The notes under the pieces: generated by a model
The model's database searches: none
Seen by the model: only the letters and a program-made list of their open reading frames with translations
What the model was told of the DNA's origin: nothing
Program-made: the position numbers and the translations under genes
Shown here: positions 6,969 to 13,966 of the stretch, piece by piece
How the letters are laid out: every line of letters starts with the position of its first letter
How positions within the stretch are numbered: position 1 is the stretch's first letter
Assembly: GCA_016282215.1 (NCBI GenBank)
Contig: JAEEKC010000108.1
Coordinates: forward strand, 1 to 14,087
Length of the DNA stretch: 14,087 nt
Direction: 5' to 3'
From: Lachnospiraceae bacterium
Lineage (GTDB): Bacteria; Bacillota; Clostridia; Lachnospirales; Lachnospiraceae

Positions 6969-7853
6969 ATGGAGAAGGATGTTCAGGATTACATATCCTA
7001 TTTACATAATGTAAAGAAAACATCTTCGAATACGGAATTATCTTACCAGAGGGATCTGTTAAAAGTAGTTCGTTTCATGGCGGCTCGCGGTATCACGAAA
7101 ACGGGGGATATCAAAGAGGGGGACCTGAAGGACTACATTGCTTCGCTCGGTGATCAGGGAATGAGTTGTGCTACCATTTCCCGCAACATCGCTTCTTTGA
7201 AGGCATTTTTCCAGTTTTGTATGACGGAAGGCAGGGTATCTGACGATCCTGCGCTGGTTCTGAAAGCGCCGAAGATCGAAAAGAAGATCCCCGAAGTACT
7301 TTCCATGGAAGAAGTGGTCAGGCTTCTTGATCAGGCAAACGGCGATTCACCGAAGGAGATCCGCGACAAGGCCATGCTCGAGCTTTTGTATGCGACAGGT
7401 ATCAGGGTAACGGAGCTGATCACACTGAAGGTTTCCGATGTAAATCTTCCGATGAATTTTATCATGTGCAGAGATGCGCACAAGGAGAGGATGATCCCAT
7501 TCGGCGGTCAGGCCAGAAGCGCACTTACCAGATATATCGGAGATGTCAGGGACAGCATGATCGAGGATAAAACCTCTGATGTTTTGTTTGCGAATTGCTC
7601 CGGCAAGCCCATGAGCAGACAGGGTTTCTGGAAACTGATCAAGTTTTACGCCAAGAAAGCCGGGATCACGGCAGATATCACACCGCATACGCTGCGGCAC
7701 AGTTTCGCAGCACATCTGGTGGAAAACGGCGCAGACCTTCGCAGCGTTCAGGAAATGCTCGGACATTCGGATATCTCGACTACCCAGATCTACGCCAATA
7801 TGAATCACAACAGGATCAGGGATGTCTATAGCAAAGCGCATCCGCGTGGATGA
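6969..7853 (+). CDS. xerD: Tyrosine site-specific recombinase, XerD type
   Basis: XerC/XerD recombinases resolve chromosome dimers at dif. The ATG at 6969 gives 294 residues, the normal XerD length, and begins just before the SAM-like core-binding domain (about 1-95, with LSYQRDLLKV and ATISRNIASLKAFFQF). An upstream in-frame ATG at 6882 would coincide with the predicted transcription start and adds 29 non-conserved residues, so it was not used. The only SD-like sequence is GTGGGG about 11 bases upstream, which is weak. All catalytic residues of the integrase fold are present: R146 (YATGIRVTEL), K172 (AHKERMIP), H240 and R243 (TPHTLRHSFAAHL), H266 (LGHSDIS) and nucleophile Y275 (TTQIYANMN). 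It stands alone with no excisionase or phage genes, which favours the housekeeping recombinase over a mobile-element integrase. XerC versus XerD cannot be fully separated by eye. Confidence 0.88.
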   Translation: MEKDVQDYISYLHNVKKTSSNTELSYQRDLLKVVRFMAARGITKTGDIKEGDLKDYIASLGDQGMSCATISRNIASLKAFFQFCMTEGRVSDDPALVLKAPKIEKKIPEVLSMEEVVRLLDQANGDSPKEIRDKAMLELLYATGIRVTELITLKVSDVNLPMNFIMCRDAHKERMIPFGGQARSALTRYIGDVRDSMIEDKTSDVLFANCSGKPMSRQGFWKLIKFYAKKAGITADITPHTLRHSFAAHLVENGADLRSVQEMLGHSDISTTQIYANMNHNRIRDVYSKAHPRG

Positions 7854-7871
7854 CGCAGACTTTATATAAAA

Positions 7872-7915
7872 TAGTGCGTGACCGGTATGATGCCGGAACA
7901 AATATAAAATGATTG
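7872..7915 (+). repeat. Short tandem copy of the nrdR leader element
   Basis: TAGTG (7872-7876), CCGGTATGA (7882-7890) and GCCGGAACAA (7892-7901) recur in the same order as in the longer element at 7938-7990, with about 9 bases missing between the second and third blocks. The segment 7882-7896 can also fold as a hairpin (CCGGTA/TGCCGG with a G-U pair). Confidence 0.5.
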
Positions 7916-7937
7916 AACAAATCAATTAATGATCAAT

Positions 7938-7990
7938 GGTAGTGTTAAGTCCGGTATGAGAATACTGAGCCGAACAACTACTAATTAATT
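7938..7990 (+). promoter_or_regulatory. Leader element upstream of nrdR (copy A)
   Basis: This 53-base stretch ends just before the nrdR SD (AGGAGG 7992-7997). It aligns with 13967-14020 at 44 of 54 columns with one gap. Conserved blocks are GGTAGTGT, AAGTCCG, TATGA, AATAC and AGCCGAA. It can fold: GTAGT 7939-7943 with ACTAC 7977-7981, GTT 7944-7946 with AAC 7973-7975, CGG 7952-7954 with CCG 7970-7972, and TAT/ATA over a GAGA loop (7958-7961). No sigma-A promoter is clear in 7854-8005. I cannot match it to a named RNA motif. Confidence 0.6.
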
Positions 7991-8005
7991 CAGGAGGGAC
8001 ACAAC

Positions 8006-8461
8006 ATGAAATGCCCATTTTGCGGACACGAAAACACAAGAGTTATCGACTCGCGGCCTGCAGAGGAGAACAATTCCATCAGGAGAAGGCGCGTCTGTGA
8101 TGAATGTGGAAAGCGTTTTACAACCTATGAAAAGGTGGAGACGATCCCGCTGATCATTATCAAAAAGGACAATAACCGTGAAACCTATGATCGTGCCAAG
8201 ATTGAAGCAGGCGTACTGAGAGCATGCCATAAGAGACCGATCAGTGCCAATCAGATCAATCAGCTGGTGGATGAAGTCGAGACGGAAATCTTTAATAAGG
8301 AAGAAAAAGAGATCCCCAGCACCGTGATCGGCGAAATGGTAATGGAAAAACTCAAGAATCTCGAAGCGGTTGCTTATGTACGTTTTGCATCCGTATACAG
8401 AGAGTTCAAGGATATCAACACCTTTATGGAAGAACTTAAGAAGGTGCTTGATCAGGGTTGA
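8006..8461 (+). CDS. nrdR: Transcriptional repressor NrdR
   Basis: NrdR represses ribonucleotide reductase genes by binding paired NrdR boxes when its nucleotide-sensing domain is loaded with dATP/ATP. The length of 151 residues is typical. The N-terminal zinc ribbon has C3-x2-C6 (MKCPFCGHENTRVIDSR) and C31-x2-C34 (RRRRVCDECGKRFTTYE), followed by an ATP-cone domain (about 49-139, starting PLIIIKKDNNRETYDRAKI). ATG 8006 is 8 bases after AGGAGG (7992-7997). No nrd reductase gene is in the window, so its targets lie elsewhere. The upstream region contains two copies of an unexplained repeated element rather than a recognisable sigma-A promoter. A terminator follows. All signature residues are present. 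Confidence 0.97.
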   Translation: MKCPFCGHENTRVIDSRPAEENNSIRRRRVCDECGKRFTTYEKVETIPLIIIKKDNNRETYDRAKIEAGVLRACHKRPISANQINQLVDEVETEIFNKEEKEIPSTVIGEMVMEKLKNLEAVAYVRFASVYREFKDINTFMEELKKVLDQG

Positions 8462-8475
8462 TCTTACGATAATTC

Positions 8476-8502
8476 AAAGGCGCCTTTCGGGCGCCTTTTT
8501 TT
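8476..8502 (+). terminator. Rho-independent terminator after nrdR
   Basis: A 9-bp perfect stem AAAGGCGCC (8476-8484) with GGCGCCTTT (8490-8498) is followed by a T run to 8502. It separates nrdR from the aro operon. Confidence 0.92.
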
Positions 8503-8535
8503 CGATAATATACACAAAAAATATAAGGAAATATC

Positions 8536-9990
8536 ATGTTTCAGTCATTTTATCCGAAAGAAACAGCCGAAAATGCATATGAGGTGGATTATAAAGGGCT
8601 TCGCGCCAGGGGATACAAGGCGATACTGTACGATATCGATAATACACTGGTAGAGCATAATGCACCTGCTGATGACCGCAGCCGAGCGCTGATCGAAGAA
8701 CTCAAGGGCCTGGGATTTCAGATCCTGGTACTATCCAACAATAAAGAGCCCCGTGTGAAAAGCTTTGCGGATGCACTGCAGATCCCCTATATCTACAAGG
8801 CGGCAAAACCATCCATCAAACAGTATCAGGCAGCAATGGTCATGTTAGGGAGCGATGAGGAGACCACCGTTTTGATCGGTGACCAGATCTTTACCGATGT
8901 CTGGGGCGCGAACAGAGCCGGCATGCATTCCATCCTGGTGGGACAGCTGGCAAAGCACGAAGAGATCCAGATCATACTGAAGCGTATTCTGGAGCGCATC
9001 GTCATGCGGGAATATGAGAAAGTCAAAGCGAAGGAACAAAGATTAAATATAAAAAACGACAACCTCATATCGATAGGCGGTAAAACCCGAATCACCGGAC
9101 TTTTGGGATACCCGGTAGAACATACCAAATCCCCGCTGATCCATAATACGCTGGCGGCATTTTTCGGAGATGATCTGGCATATGTTCCCTTTCCGGTAAG
9201 CCCTGATGATCTGGAAGCCGCTGTCAAGGGTGCGCACGCTCTTGGAATCCTGGGACTGAATGTGACGGTCCCGCATAAAAGCAATGTCATTCCTTTTCTG
9301 TCTGAGATCGATCCGCTGGCCGGGCAGGTTGGCGCAGTCAATACGCTGGTTCGGACAGTCAGCGGTTTTAAAGGATATAATACGGATCTGCCCGGACTGT
9401 CTATTGCGATGCGGCGGGCGGGATTTGAAATACAGGGTAAAAACGTACTGATCCTCGGCGCCGGGGGTGCAGCCAGAGCAGCGGCATTTATGTGCGCCGG
9501 TGAAAAACCGGCAAAACTCCTGATCGCGAACAGAAGCGTGGACAAGGCAGAAAGAATTGTTGAAGATATCCGAAATTCCGGAATCATGGCGACGGAAAAC
9601 AAAGACAGGGATCGGGATCAGGATCAGGAAACGGTGATCAGTGCGGTTTCGTTAAGCGATCTGTGCTCTGTTATGTCGGACGACAGATTTCTTGCCATCC
9701 AGTGTACCAGTGTCGGTCTTGCGCCCCATGATAAGGACTGCGTGATCGATCCGGGATCAGATGAGGGCAAGGCAATCTTTGACAGCTTTGACGGCGGCGT
9801 AGACCTGATCTACAAACCTGCAGAGACGGTATTTTTATCCGAGATCAGCAAACGGGGCGGCAAAACGATGAACGGACTGGCGATGCTGCTGTATCAGGGC
9901 GTGATCGCCTACGAACTCTTTACCGGCAGATGGAACGGGGAGATCTCGGCGGATGAGGAAGTATTGAATCGGATATTTAGCAAATTATAA
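8536..9990 (+). CDS. aroE: Fusion: YqeG-like HAD-IIIA phosphatase + shikimate dehydrogenase
   Basis: One unbroken 484-codon frame encodes two enzymes. Residues 1 to about 160 are a YqeG-type HAD phosphatase: motif I D33-I-D35-N-T37, motif II S67 (LVLSNN), motif III K91 (KAAKPS), motif IV GDQIFTD (D116, D121). A charged linker (about 158-175) leads to shikimate dehydrogenase (about 183-484), which reduces 3-dehydroshikimate with NADPH. Visible there are the substrate site YPVEHTKSP (T197, S199; the first is usually Ser), catalytic K248 (NVTVPHK), N269, D284 (GYNTDLPG), the Rossmann loop GAGGAAR 308-314, NRS 332-334 and Q454. Start ATG 8536 follows AAGGA at 8525-8529. No internal stop or frameshift separates the halves. 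Residues 355-365 are a low-complexity Asp/Arg/Gln insert. The stop is 13 bases before the AroK-AroQ gene. The role of the HAD half here is unknown. Confidence 0.93.
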   Translation: MFQSFYPKETAENAYEVDYKGLRARGYKAILYDIDNTLVEHNAPADDRSRALIEELKGLGFQILVLSNNKEPRVKSFADALQIPYIYKAAKPSIKQYQAAMVMLGSDEETTVLIGDQIFTDVWGANRAGMHSILVGQLAKHEEIQIILKRILERIVMREYEKVKAKEQRLNIKNDNLISIGGKTRITGLLGYPVEHTKSPLIHNTLAAFFGDDLAYVPFPVSPDDLEAAVKGAHALGILGLNVTVPHKSNVIPFLSEIDPLAGQVGAVNTLVRTVSGFKGYNTDLPGLSIAMRRAGFEIQGKNVLILGAGGAARAAAFMCAGEKPAKLLIANRSVDKAERIVEDIRNSGIMATENKDRDRDQDQETVISAVSLSDLCSVMSDDRFLAIQCTSVGLAPHDKDCVIDPGSDEGKAIFDSFDGGVDLIYKPAETVFLSEISKRGGKTMNGLAMLLYQGVIAYELFTGRWNGEISADEEVLNRIFSKL

Positions 9991-10003
9991 AGGGGAGGTT
10001 ATT

Positions 10004-11035
10004 ATGAAACACATTTTTTTGATCGGATTCATGGGCTGTGGAAAATCCAGTATCGGAAAGAAGCTCTCTTTCCAGTTGAAAAAACCGTTTACGGATCTGG
10101 ATTCCATGGTGGAAGTGAAGGAAAAGAGGACCATCAACCAGATTTTTGAAGAAGATGGGGAACAGTCCTTCCGGGATATGGAAACCAGCGTGCTGATCAG
10201 CATGTTTGACACCAAATTATCATACGTCGTTGCAACCGGCGGCGGCCTGGTAATGCGCGAGAAAAACCGCCGCATCATGAAAAAACAGGGAATCATCATT
10301 TATCTGAAAGCTTCGGCGGATACCCTCTATGAAAGACTGGAAGGGGATGAAAAAAGGCCCCTGCTCCAGACAGAGGATCCGAAGGCAAAGATCGAGCAGC
10401 TCTTAGCTGAGCGCGGACCGATCTATGAAAAGATCGCAGACAAGATCGTGGAAGTAGACGGCCTGACGCCTTCTGAGGTCTGCAAACTCTGTGTGGACGC
10501 TTTTGAACAGGAAAAACATGAAAGACGGCAGCGCAGGATCGAGCGTGAATCCAGAAACAGGATCCTGGTAATGCATGGTCCGAACCTGAATTTTCTGGGA
10601 ATCCGTGAGCCGGAGATCTACGGCAACAAATCCTTTGATGACCTGATGAACTATATTGAAGTGGAGGCCGCAAACCAGGGGCTTGAAGCGATCTTTTTCC
10701 AGTCCAATCATGAAGGGCAGCTGATCGACCGCATTCAGGAGGCTTACAACGAAAAGATGAGCGGTATTATCATCAACCCCGGCGCGCTGACACATTACAG
10801 CTATGCGCTGCATGACGCACTGGCCAGCATTCCCGGCATCCCGAAGATCGAAGTGCATCTGTCGGATATCACGGCAAGAGAAGATTTCCGCAAAGTATCC
10901 GTAACAAAAGAAGCCTGCGACGGACAGATTTTTGGCAAGGGGTTTGAGGGCTATAAAGAAGCGCTGGAGATGCTAAAAGGACTGATGAAACCGGCAGAAG
11001 CTGTGGTTGGCACGACCGGCGAGAAGGCTGAATAA
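10004..11035 (+). CDS. Fusion: shikimate kinase + type II 3-dehydroquinate dehydratase
   Basis: A 343-residue bifunctional enzyme of the shikimate pathway (aroK-aroQ). Residues 1-168 are shikimate kinase: Walker A GFMGCGKSS (K14), shikimate-binding D33, R57 and GGG 79-81, lid R118 (DEKRPLL) and R137 (ERGPIYEKIAD). A highly charged helical linker (about 169-184, KHERRQRRIERES) joins it to AroQ (about 186-330): PNLNFLG 193-199, R201 and catalytic Y206 (REPEIYG), QSNHEGQLID 233-242, NPGALTHYS 258-266, and catalytic H285 (EVHLSD) with R296. AroQ dehydrates 3-dehydroquinate; AroK phosphorylates shikimate two steps later. Start ATG 10004 follows GGGGAGG (9992-9998) only 13 bases after the upstream stop, so it is co-transcribed with and probably translationally coupled to the HAD-AroE fusion that supplies the intermediate step. 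A 13-residue C-terminal tail is unexplained. Confidence 0.95.
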   Translation: MKHIFLIGFMGCGKSSIGKKLSFQLKKPFTDLDSMVEVKEKRTINQIFEEDGEQSFRDMETSVLISMFDTKLSYVVATGGGLVMREKNRRIMKKQGIIIYLKASADTLYERLEGDEKRPLLQTEDPKAKIEQLLAERGPIYEKIADKIVEVDGLTPSEVCKLCVDAFEQEKHERRQRRIERESRNRILVMHGPNLNFLGIREPEIYGNKSFDDLMNYIEVEAANQGLEAIFFQSNHEGQLIDRIQEAYNEKMSGIIINPGALTHYSYALHDALASIPGIPKIEVHLSDITAREDFRKVSVTKEACDGQIFGKGFEGYKEALEMLKGLMKPAEAVVGTTGEKAE

Positions 11036-11065
11036 ACGTTGAAGATCACGAAATAAAAAAAACTG

Positions 11066-11094
11066 TTGAAAAAACGGATAAAAGCGTTTATACT
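11066..11094 (+). promoter_or_regulatory. Sigma-A-type promoter for efp
   Basis: TTGAAA (11066-11071), a 17-base spacer and TATACT (11089-11094) lie between the AroK-AroQ stop and efp. No terminator separates the aro operon from efp, so efp may also receive read-through. Confidence 0.8.
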
Positions 11095-11139
11095 ATTTGT
11101 CGTATCATTTTCGTTGAAAATATTAGGAGGAATGTAAGT

Positions 11140-11697
11140 ATGATATCCGCAGGTGATTTCAGAAACGGAGTAACGATCGAATTGGAAGGCAACGTTTTCC
11201 AGATCATTGAATTCCAGCACGTAAAACCGGGGAAGGGCGCAGCCTTTGTTCGTACCAAACTTAAGAACATCAAGAGTGGTGGTGTAGTTGAAAAGACTTT
11301 CCGCCCCACAGAGAAATGTCCCCAGGCACGGATCGATAGAAAAGAGATGCAGTATCTGTACTCTGACGGCGATCTTTATAACTTCATGGATACCGAATCC
11401 TATGAGCAGATCGCACTTAACAAAGATTCTGTCGGTGATTCCATGACTTTTGTAAAAGAGAATGAGATGGTCAAGATGCTGTCCCATAACGGAAGCATTT
11501 TCGCAGTTGAACCTCCTCTCTTCGTGGAACTCGAGATCACGGAAACAGAACCAGGCTTCAAGGGCGATACGGCTACCGGCGCAACCAAGCCCGCTACCGT
11601 AGAGACAGGCGCAACCGTTCAGGTTCCCCTTTTCGTAAACCAGGGCGATGTGATCAAGATCGATACCAGATCCGGCGAATACCTTTCCAGAGTATAA
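11140..11697 (+). CDS. efp: Elongation factor P
   Basis: EF-P binds between the P and E sites of the ribosome and relieves stalling at consecutive prolines. The 185-residue length is standard. Domain I (about 1-62) has the tip loop KPGKGAAF with Lys32, the residue post-translationally modified in many bacteria; domains II and III (about 65-185) are OB folds ending in the usual GEYLSRV. Start ATG 11140 follows an AGGAGG about 10 bases upstream. The gene has its own promoter and terminator. No modification enzyme (EpmA/EpmB, EarP or YmfI type) is in the window, so Lys32 modification cannot be judged. The aroQ-efp neighbourhood recalls B. subtilis yqhS-yqhT-efp, but the aminopeptidase between them is absent here. 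Confidence 0.98.
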   Translation: MISAGDFRNGVTIELEGNVFQIIEFQHVKPGKGAAFVRTKLKNIKSGGVVEKTFRPTEKCPQARIDRKEMQYLYSDGDLYNFMDTESYEQIALNKDSVGDSMTFVKENEMVKMLSHNGSIFAVEPPLFVELEITETEPGFKGDTATGATKPATVETGATVQVPLFVNQGDVIKIDTRSGEYLSRV

Positions 11698-11727
11698 GCA
11701 TATTACAGACATTTTCATGACTTACCC

Positions 11728-11757
11728 AAAAGACAACAGCCAGCCTGTTGTCTTTTT
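11728..11757 (+). terminator. Rho-independent terminator after efp
   Basis: A 12-bp perfect stem AAAAGACAACAG (11728-11739; its last G is base 11739) pairs with CTGTTGTCTTTT (11745-11756), loop CCAGC, with the T run merged into the 3' arm. Confidence 0.88.
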
Positions 11758-11793
11758 GTTACAAAGAATTACGAATAATTACGGAGGTAGAAT

Positions 11794-12711
11794 ATGGAAA
11801 TGTCACAGTTTTATGATCTGCTCGAAAAGGAGCTCGCCCCGCAGCTCCCGGAAGGTATGTCAATGGTGTTTACGCATGTCAGAAAGAATAATAATGTGAT
11901 CGAAGATGGCATCAGTTTTACGGCGAAAGGAAGTAATATTTCGCCGAATATCTATCTGTCGCCATATCTGGAAGCCTATGAAAACGGAAGGACGATAACG
12001 GATATAGCAAAGCAGATCCTTCATGTTTTGAAAGTGTCGGTTCCGAAAGCAGACTTTGAAGTGAATGAGTTTTTGGATTATGAGAAAGTAAAAACGAGGA
12101 TCGCATATAAGCTCATCAATGCTGAGAAAAATTCGGAATTGCTCAATCTGATACCTTATACACAATATATGGATCTGGCCATGGTCTTTTATTACATCCT
12201 TCCTCCGGGCCGGATCAAAGATGAGCATGCGACGATACTGATCCATAAGACCCATCTGGATATTTGGAAGATCACGGCGGAACAGTTAAAAGAAGATGCG
12301 CTTGCGAATACGCCGCGGCTCCTTCCCGTGGATATCATCAATATGAATGATGTACTGCAAAGACTGATGGGAGATGCGGGTTTCATGCCTGAGTTTGCAC
12401 AGCAGGAGATCCCGATGTATGTCATGTCAAACACGATCAGGCAAAACGGCGCGGCGACCATGGCATATCCGGGGGTGCTCGATGACTTTGCCGGAAGTAT
12501 CGGCAAGAATCTTTATATCATTCCCAGCAGTATCCATGAGGTGATTCTGGTTCCCGAATCGCAGCAGCCTTACTGTTTCAATACCATGGTCCGGGAGGTG
12601 AACAGTATGGAGCTCGATCCGAAGGAAGTGCTGGCCGATCATGTTTATTATTATGACAGAAGCGACCGCAGAATCGTCAGTGTTCTGCGGGAAGAAAGCA
12701 GTTATTGTTGA
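11794..12711 (+). CDS. DUF5688 family protein, unknown function
   Basis: A 305-residue protein that I recognise by its overall pattern as DUF5688, a family I know mainly from Lachnospiraceae, where genomes often carry several members. Supporting blocks are SPNIYLSPYLEAYENGR (50-66) near the N-terminus, a central NMNDVLQRLM segment, and the C-terminal stretch with NGAATMAYPGVL, NLYIIPSSIHEVILVP and YYYDRSDRRI. No signal peptide or membrane segment is seen, so it is probably cytosolic. Start ATG 11794 is 6 bases after GGAGG (11783-11787); ATG 11800 is a second in-frame choice two codons later. It sits between the efp terminator and the diguanylate cyclase promoter, so it appears to be monocistronic, and its own promoter is not clear. 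No catalytic motif is evident and I propose no function. Confidence 0.8.
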   Translation: MEMSQFYDLLEKELAPQLPEGMSMVFTHVRKNNNVIEDGISFTAKGSNISPNIYLSPYLEAYENGRTITDIAKQILHVLKVSVPKADFEVNEFLDYEKVKTRIAYKLINAEKNSELLNLIPYTQYMDLAMVFYYILPPGRIKDEHATILIHKTHLDIWKITAEQLKEDALANTPRLLPVDIINMNDVLQRLMGDAGFMPEFAQQEIPMYVMSNTIRQNGAATMAYPGVLDDFAGSIGKNLYIIPSSIHEVILVPESQQPYCFNTMVREVNSMELDPKEVLADHVYYYDRSDRRIVSVLREESSYC

Positions 12712-12731
12712 ACGAATAGTAACCTAATTCT

Positions 12732-12760
12732 TTGACAAATCAGTCAATTTGGAGTAGTCT
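12732..12760 (+). promoter_or_regulatory. Possible promoter for the diguanylate cyclase gene
   Basis: A perfect -35 TTGACA (12732-12737) is followed after 17 bases by a poor -10 TAGTCT (12755-12760). Better -10-like sequences (TATATA, TATGAT) are too far away (22 and 26 bases). An activator-dependent promoter would fit. Confidence 0.45.
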
Positions 12761-12798
12761 ATATATGATATATCAGCGGCAAATGATCAGAGGAAAAT

Positions 12799-13941
12799 AT
12801 GAGGCGCAATAAAAACTCCAGAGTGACTGATGCGGCATATGATGAGATCCTGCGGGAATGGCAGAACGGAATCTACCGTATCAATCTTTATATTATTTTG
12901 ATCACCCTTTGCATAGAGATCGTCTTTATGTTTATTCTGAATGCGAAGGGTACGATTTCTGTGCCAATCCCGCAGTATATCCCGCTTTATATCCTGCGTC
13001 CGACCTTGATCAATATTGCCGCATTCGCAACCTGCCTCTGGTTAAACCACAGGGGGAAGATCTCCCATTCTGTAAGAGCCATGCTTCCCTTGGTCCTGCT
13101 GACGGTCGTTGTTTCCAATCTGATCGTCGTGCATTATGTATTCTCGGCATTATACGCGACCATTATCGTTCCGATCTATGTCTCATCCATATACGGGAAT
13201 ACCAAGATCACAAGAAGGCTTTTTTACCTGCTGATGCCTGTTTATGTGTTTGATATGATATGCATTTTGATCACGCCCGGCAGGAACCTGCCATCGGAGT
13301 TTCCCTATGACGTGTTAGTCGCCTTTTGCATGATACCGCTGTCTTATTTGCTTGTGAAGAATATTGTGGAATATGAGAATAAAAAAGAACAGCTTATCAT
13401 GAAACGAAGCATTGAAAATGATAAGCTGCGGGAAGAGATCAAGGTGGACGGTCTGACGGAGATCTATAATCATACCGGTCTGTTTGAATACATGGATGCG
13501 AAGATCGATGAGTATGAAGAAGGAAAGCAGCTGATGATCAGTGTGATTGACATTGATTTCTTTAAGCGTTTCAATGATGATTTCGGCCATGAGACTGGGA
13601 ATGTGGTACTGAAGGCCCTTGCAAATATGATGCAGACCGCTGCCGATGAAGTGCCGGGCAATGAAGACGGTCAAAAAGTACTGGCGGCCAGATACGGCGG
13701 CGAGGAGTTTTCCCTTGTCTTTTCGGATATGGAGATGAATGAAGCAGTTGCTATTCTGAAAAAGATCCATGAACAGTTCGGGAAACAGTCTTTCCCGGGG
13801 ATCAATCGAAAGGTTACTTTCAGCGCGGGTATTGCGAAGTACGAGCATGGCATGACGGATCAGATGTTTTTCGAGAAGGCCGATCAGGCGCTGTACCGTG
13901 CAAAGAATGAGGGAAGAAACCGTATCATAGTGGCGGAGTGA
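12799..13941 (+). CDS. Membrane-bound GGDEF diguanylate cyclase
   Basis: A predicted cyclase making cyclic di-GMP from two GTP. Of 380 residues, the N-terminal half has about six hydrophobic segments (roughly 28-48, 63-84, 93-115, 117-133, 140-160, 168-188) with little extracytoplasmic sequence, so it is a membrane sensor of unrecognised type. A short charged helix (about 190-215, a likely signalling coiled coil) leads to the GGDEF domain (about 213-380): DGLTEIYN (217-224), metal-binding D251 (VIDIDFFKRFND), active-site GGEEF (300-304, an accepted variant), and SAGIA and ADQALYRAKNEGRN near the end. The residues where the RxxD inhibitory I-site would sit read GQKV, so product inhibition at that site is not expected. 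Start ATG 12799 follows AGAGGAA. No EAL or HD-GYP partner is in the window. Confidence 0.93.
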   Translation: MRRNKNSRVTDAAYDEILREWQNGIYRINLYIILITLCIEIVFMFILNAKGTISVPIPQYIPLYILRPTLINIAAFATCLWLNHRGKISHSVRAMLPLVLLTVVVSNLIVVHYVFSALYATIIVPIYVSSIYGNTKITRRLFYLLMPVYVFDMICILITPGRNLPSEFPYDVLVAFCMIPLSYLLVKNIVEYENKKEQLIMKRSIENDKLREEIKVDGLTEIYNHTGLFEYMDAKIDEYEEGKQLMISVIDIDFFKRFNDDFGHETGNVVLKALANMMQTAADEVPGNEDGQKVLAARYGGEEFSLVFSDMEMNEAVAILKKIHEQFGKQSFPGINRKVTFSAGIAKYEHGMTDQMFFEKADQALYRAKNEGRNRIIVAE

Positions 13942-13966
13942 GTGATTAAATGTAATGATGAAATCA

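Noticed and set aside
7854..7937. Sigma-A promoter for nrdR from the TATAAA sequences near 7865 and 7903
   Set aside because: No acceptable -35 lies 16-18 bases upstream of either.
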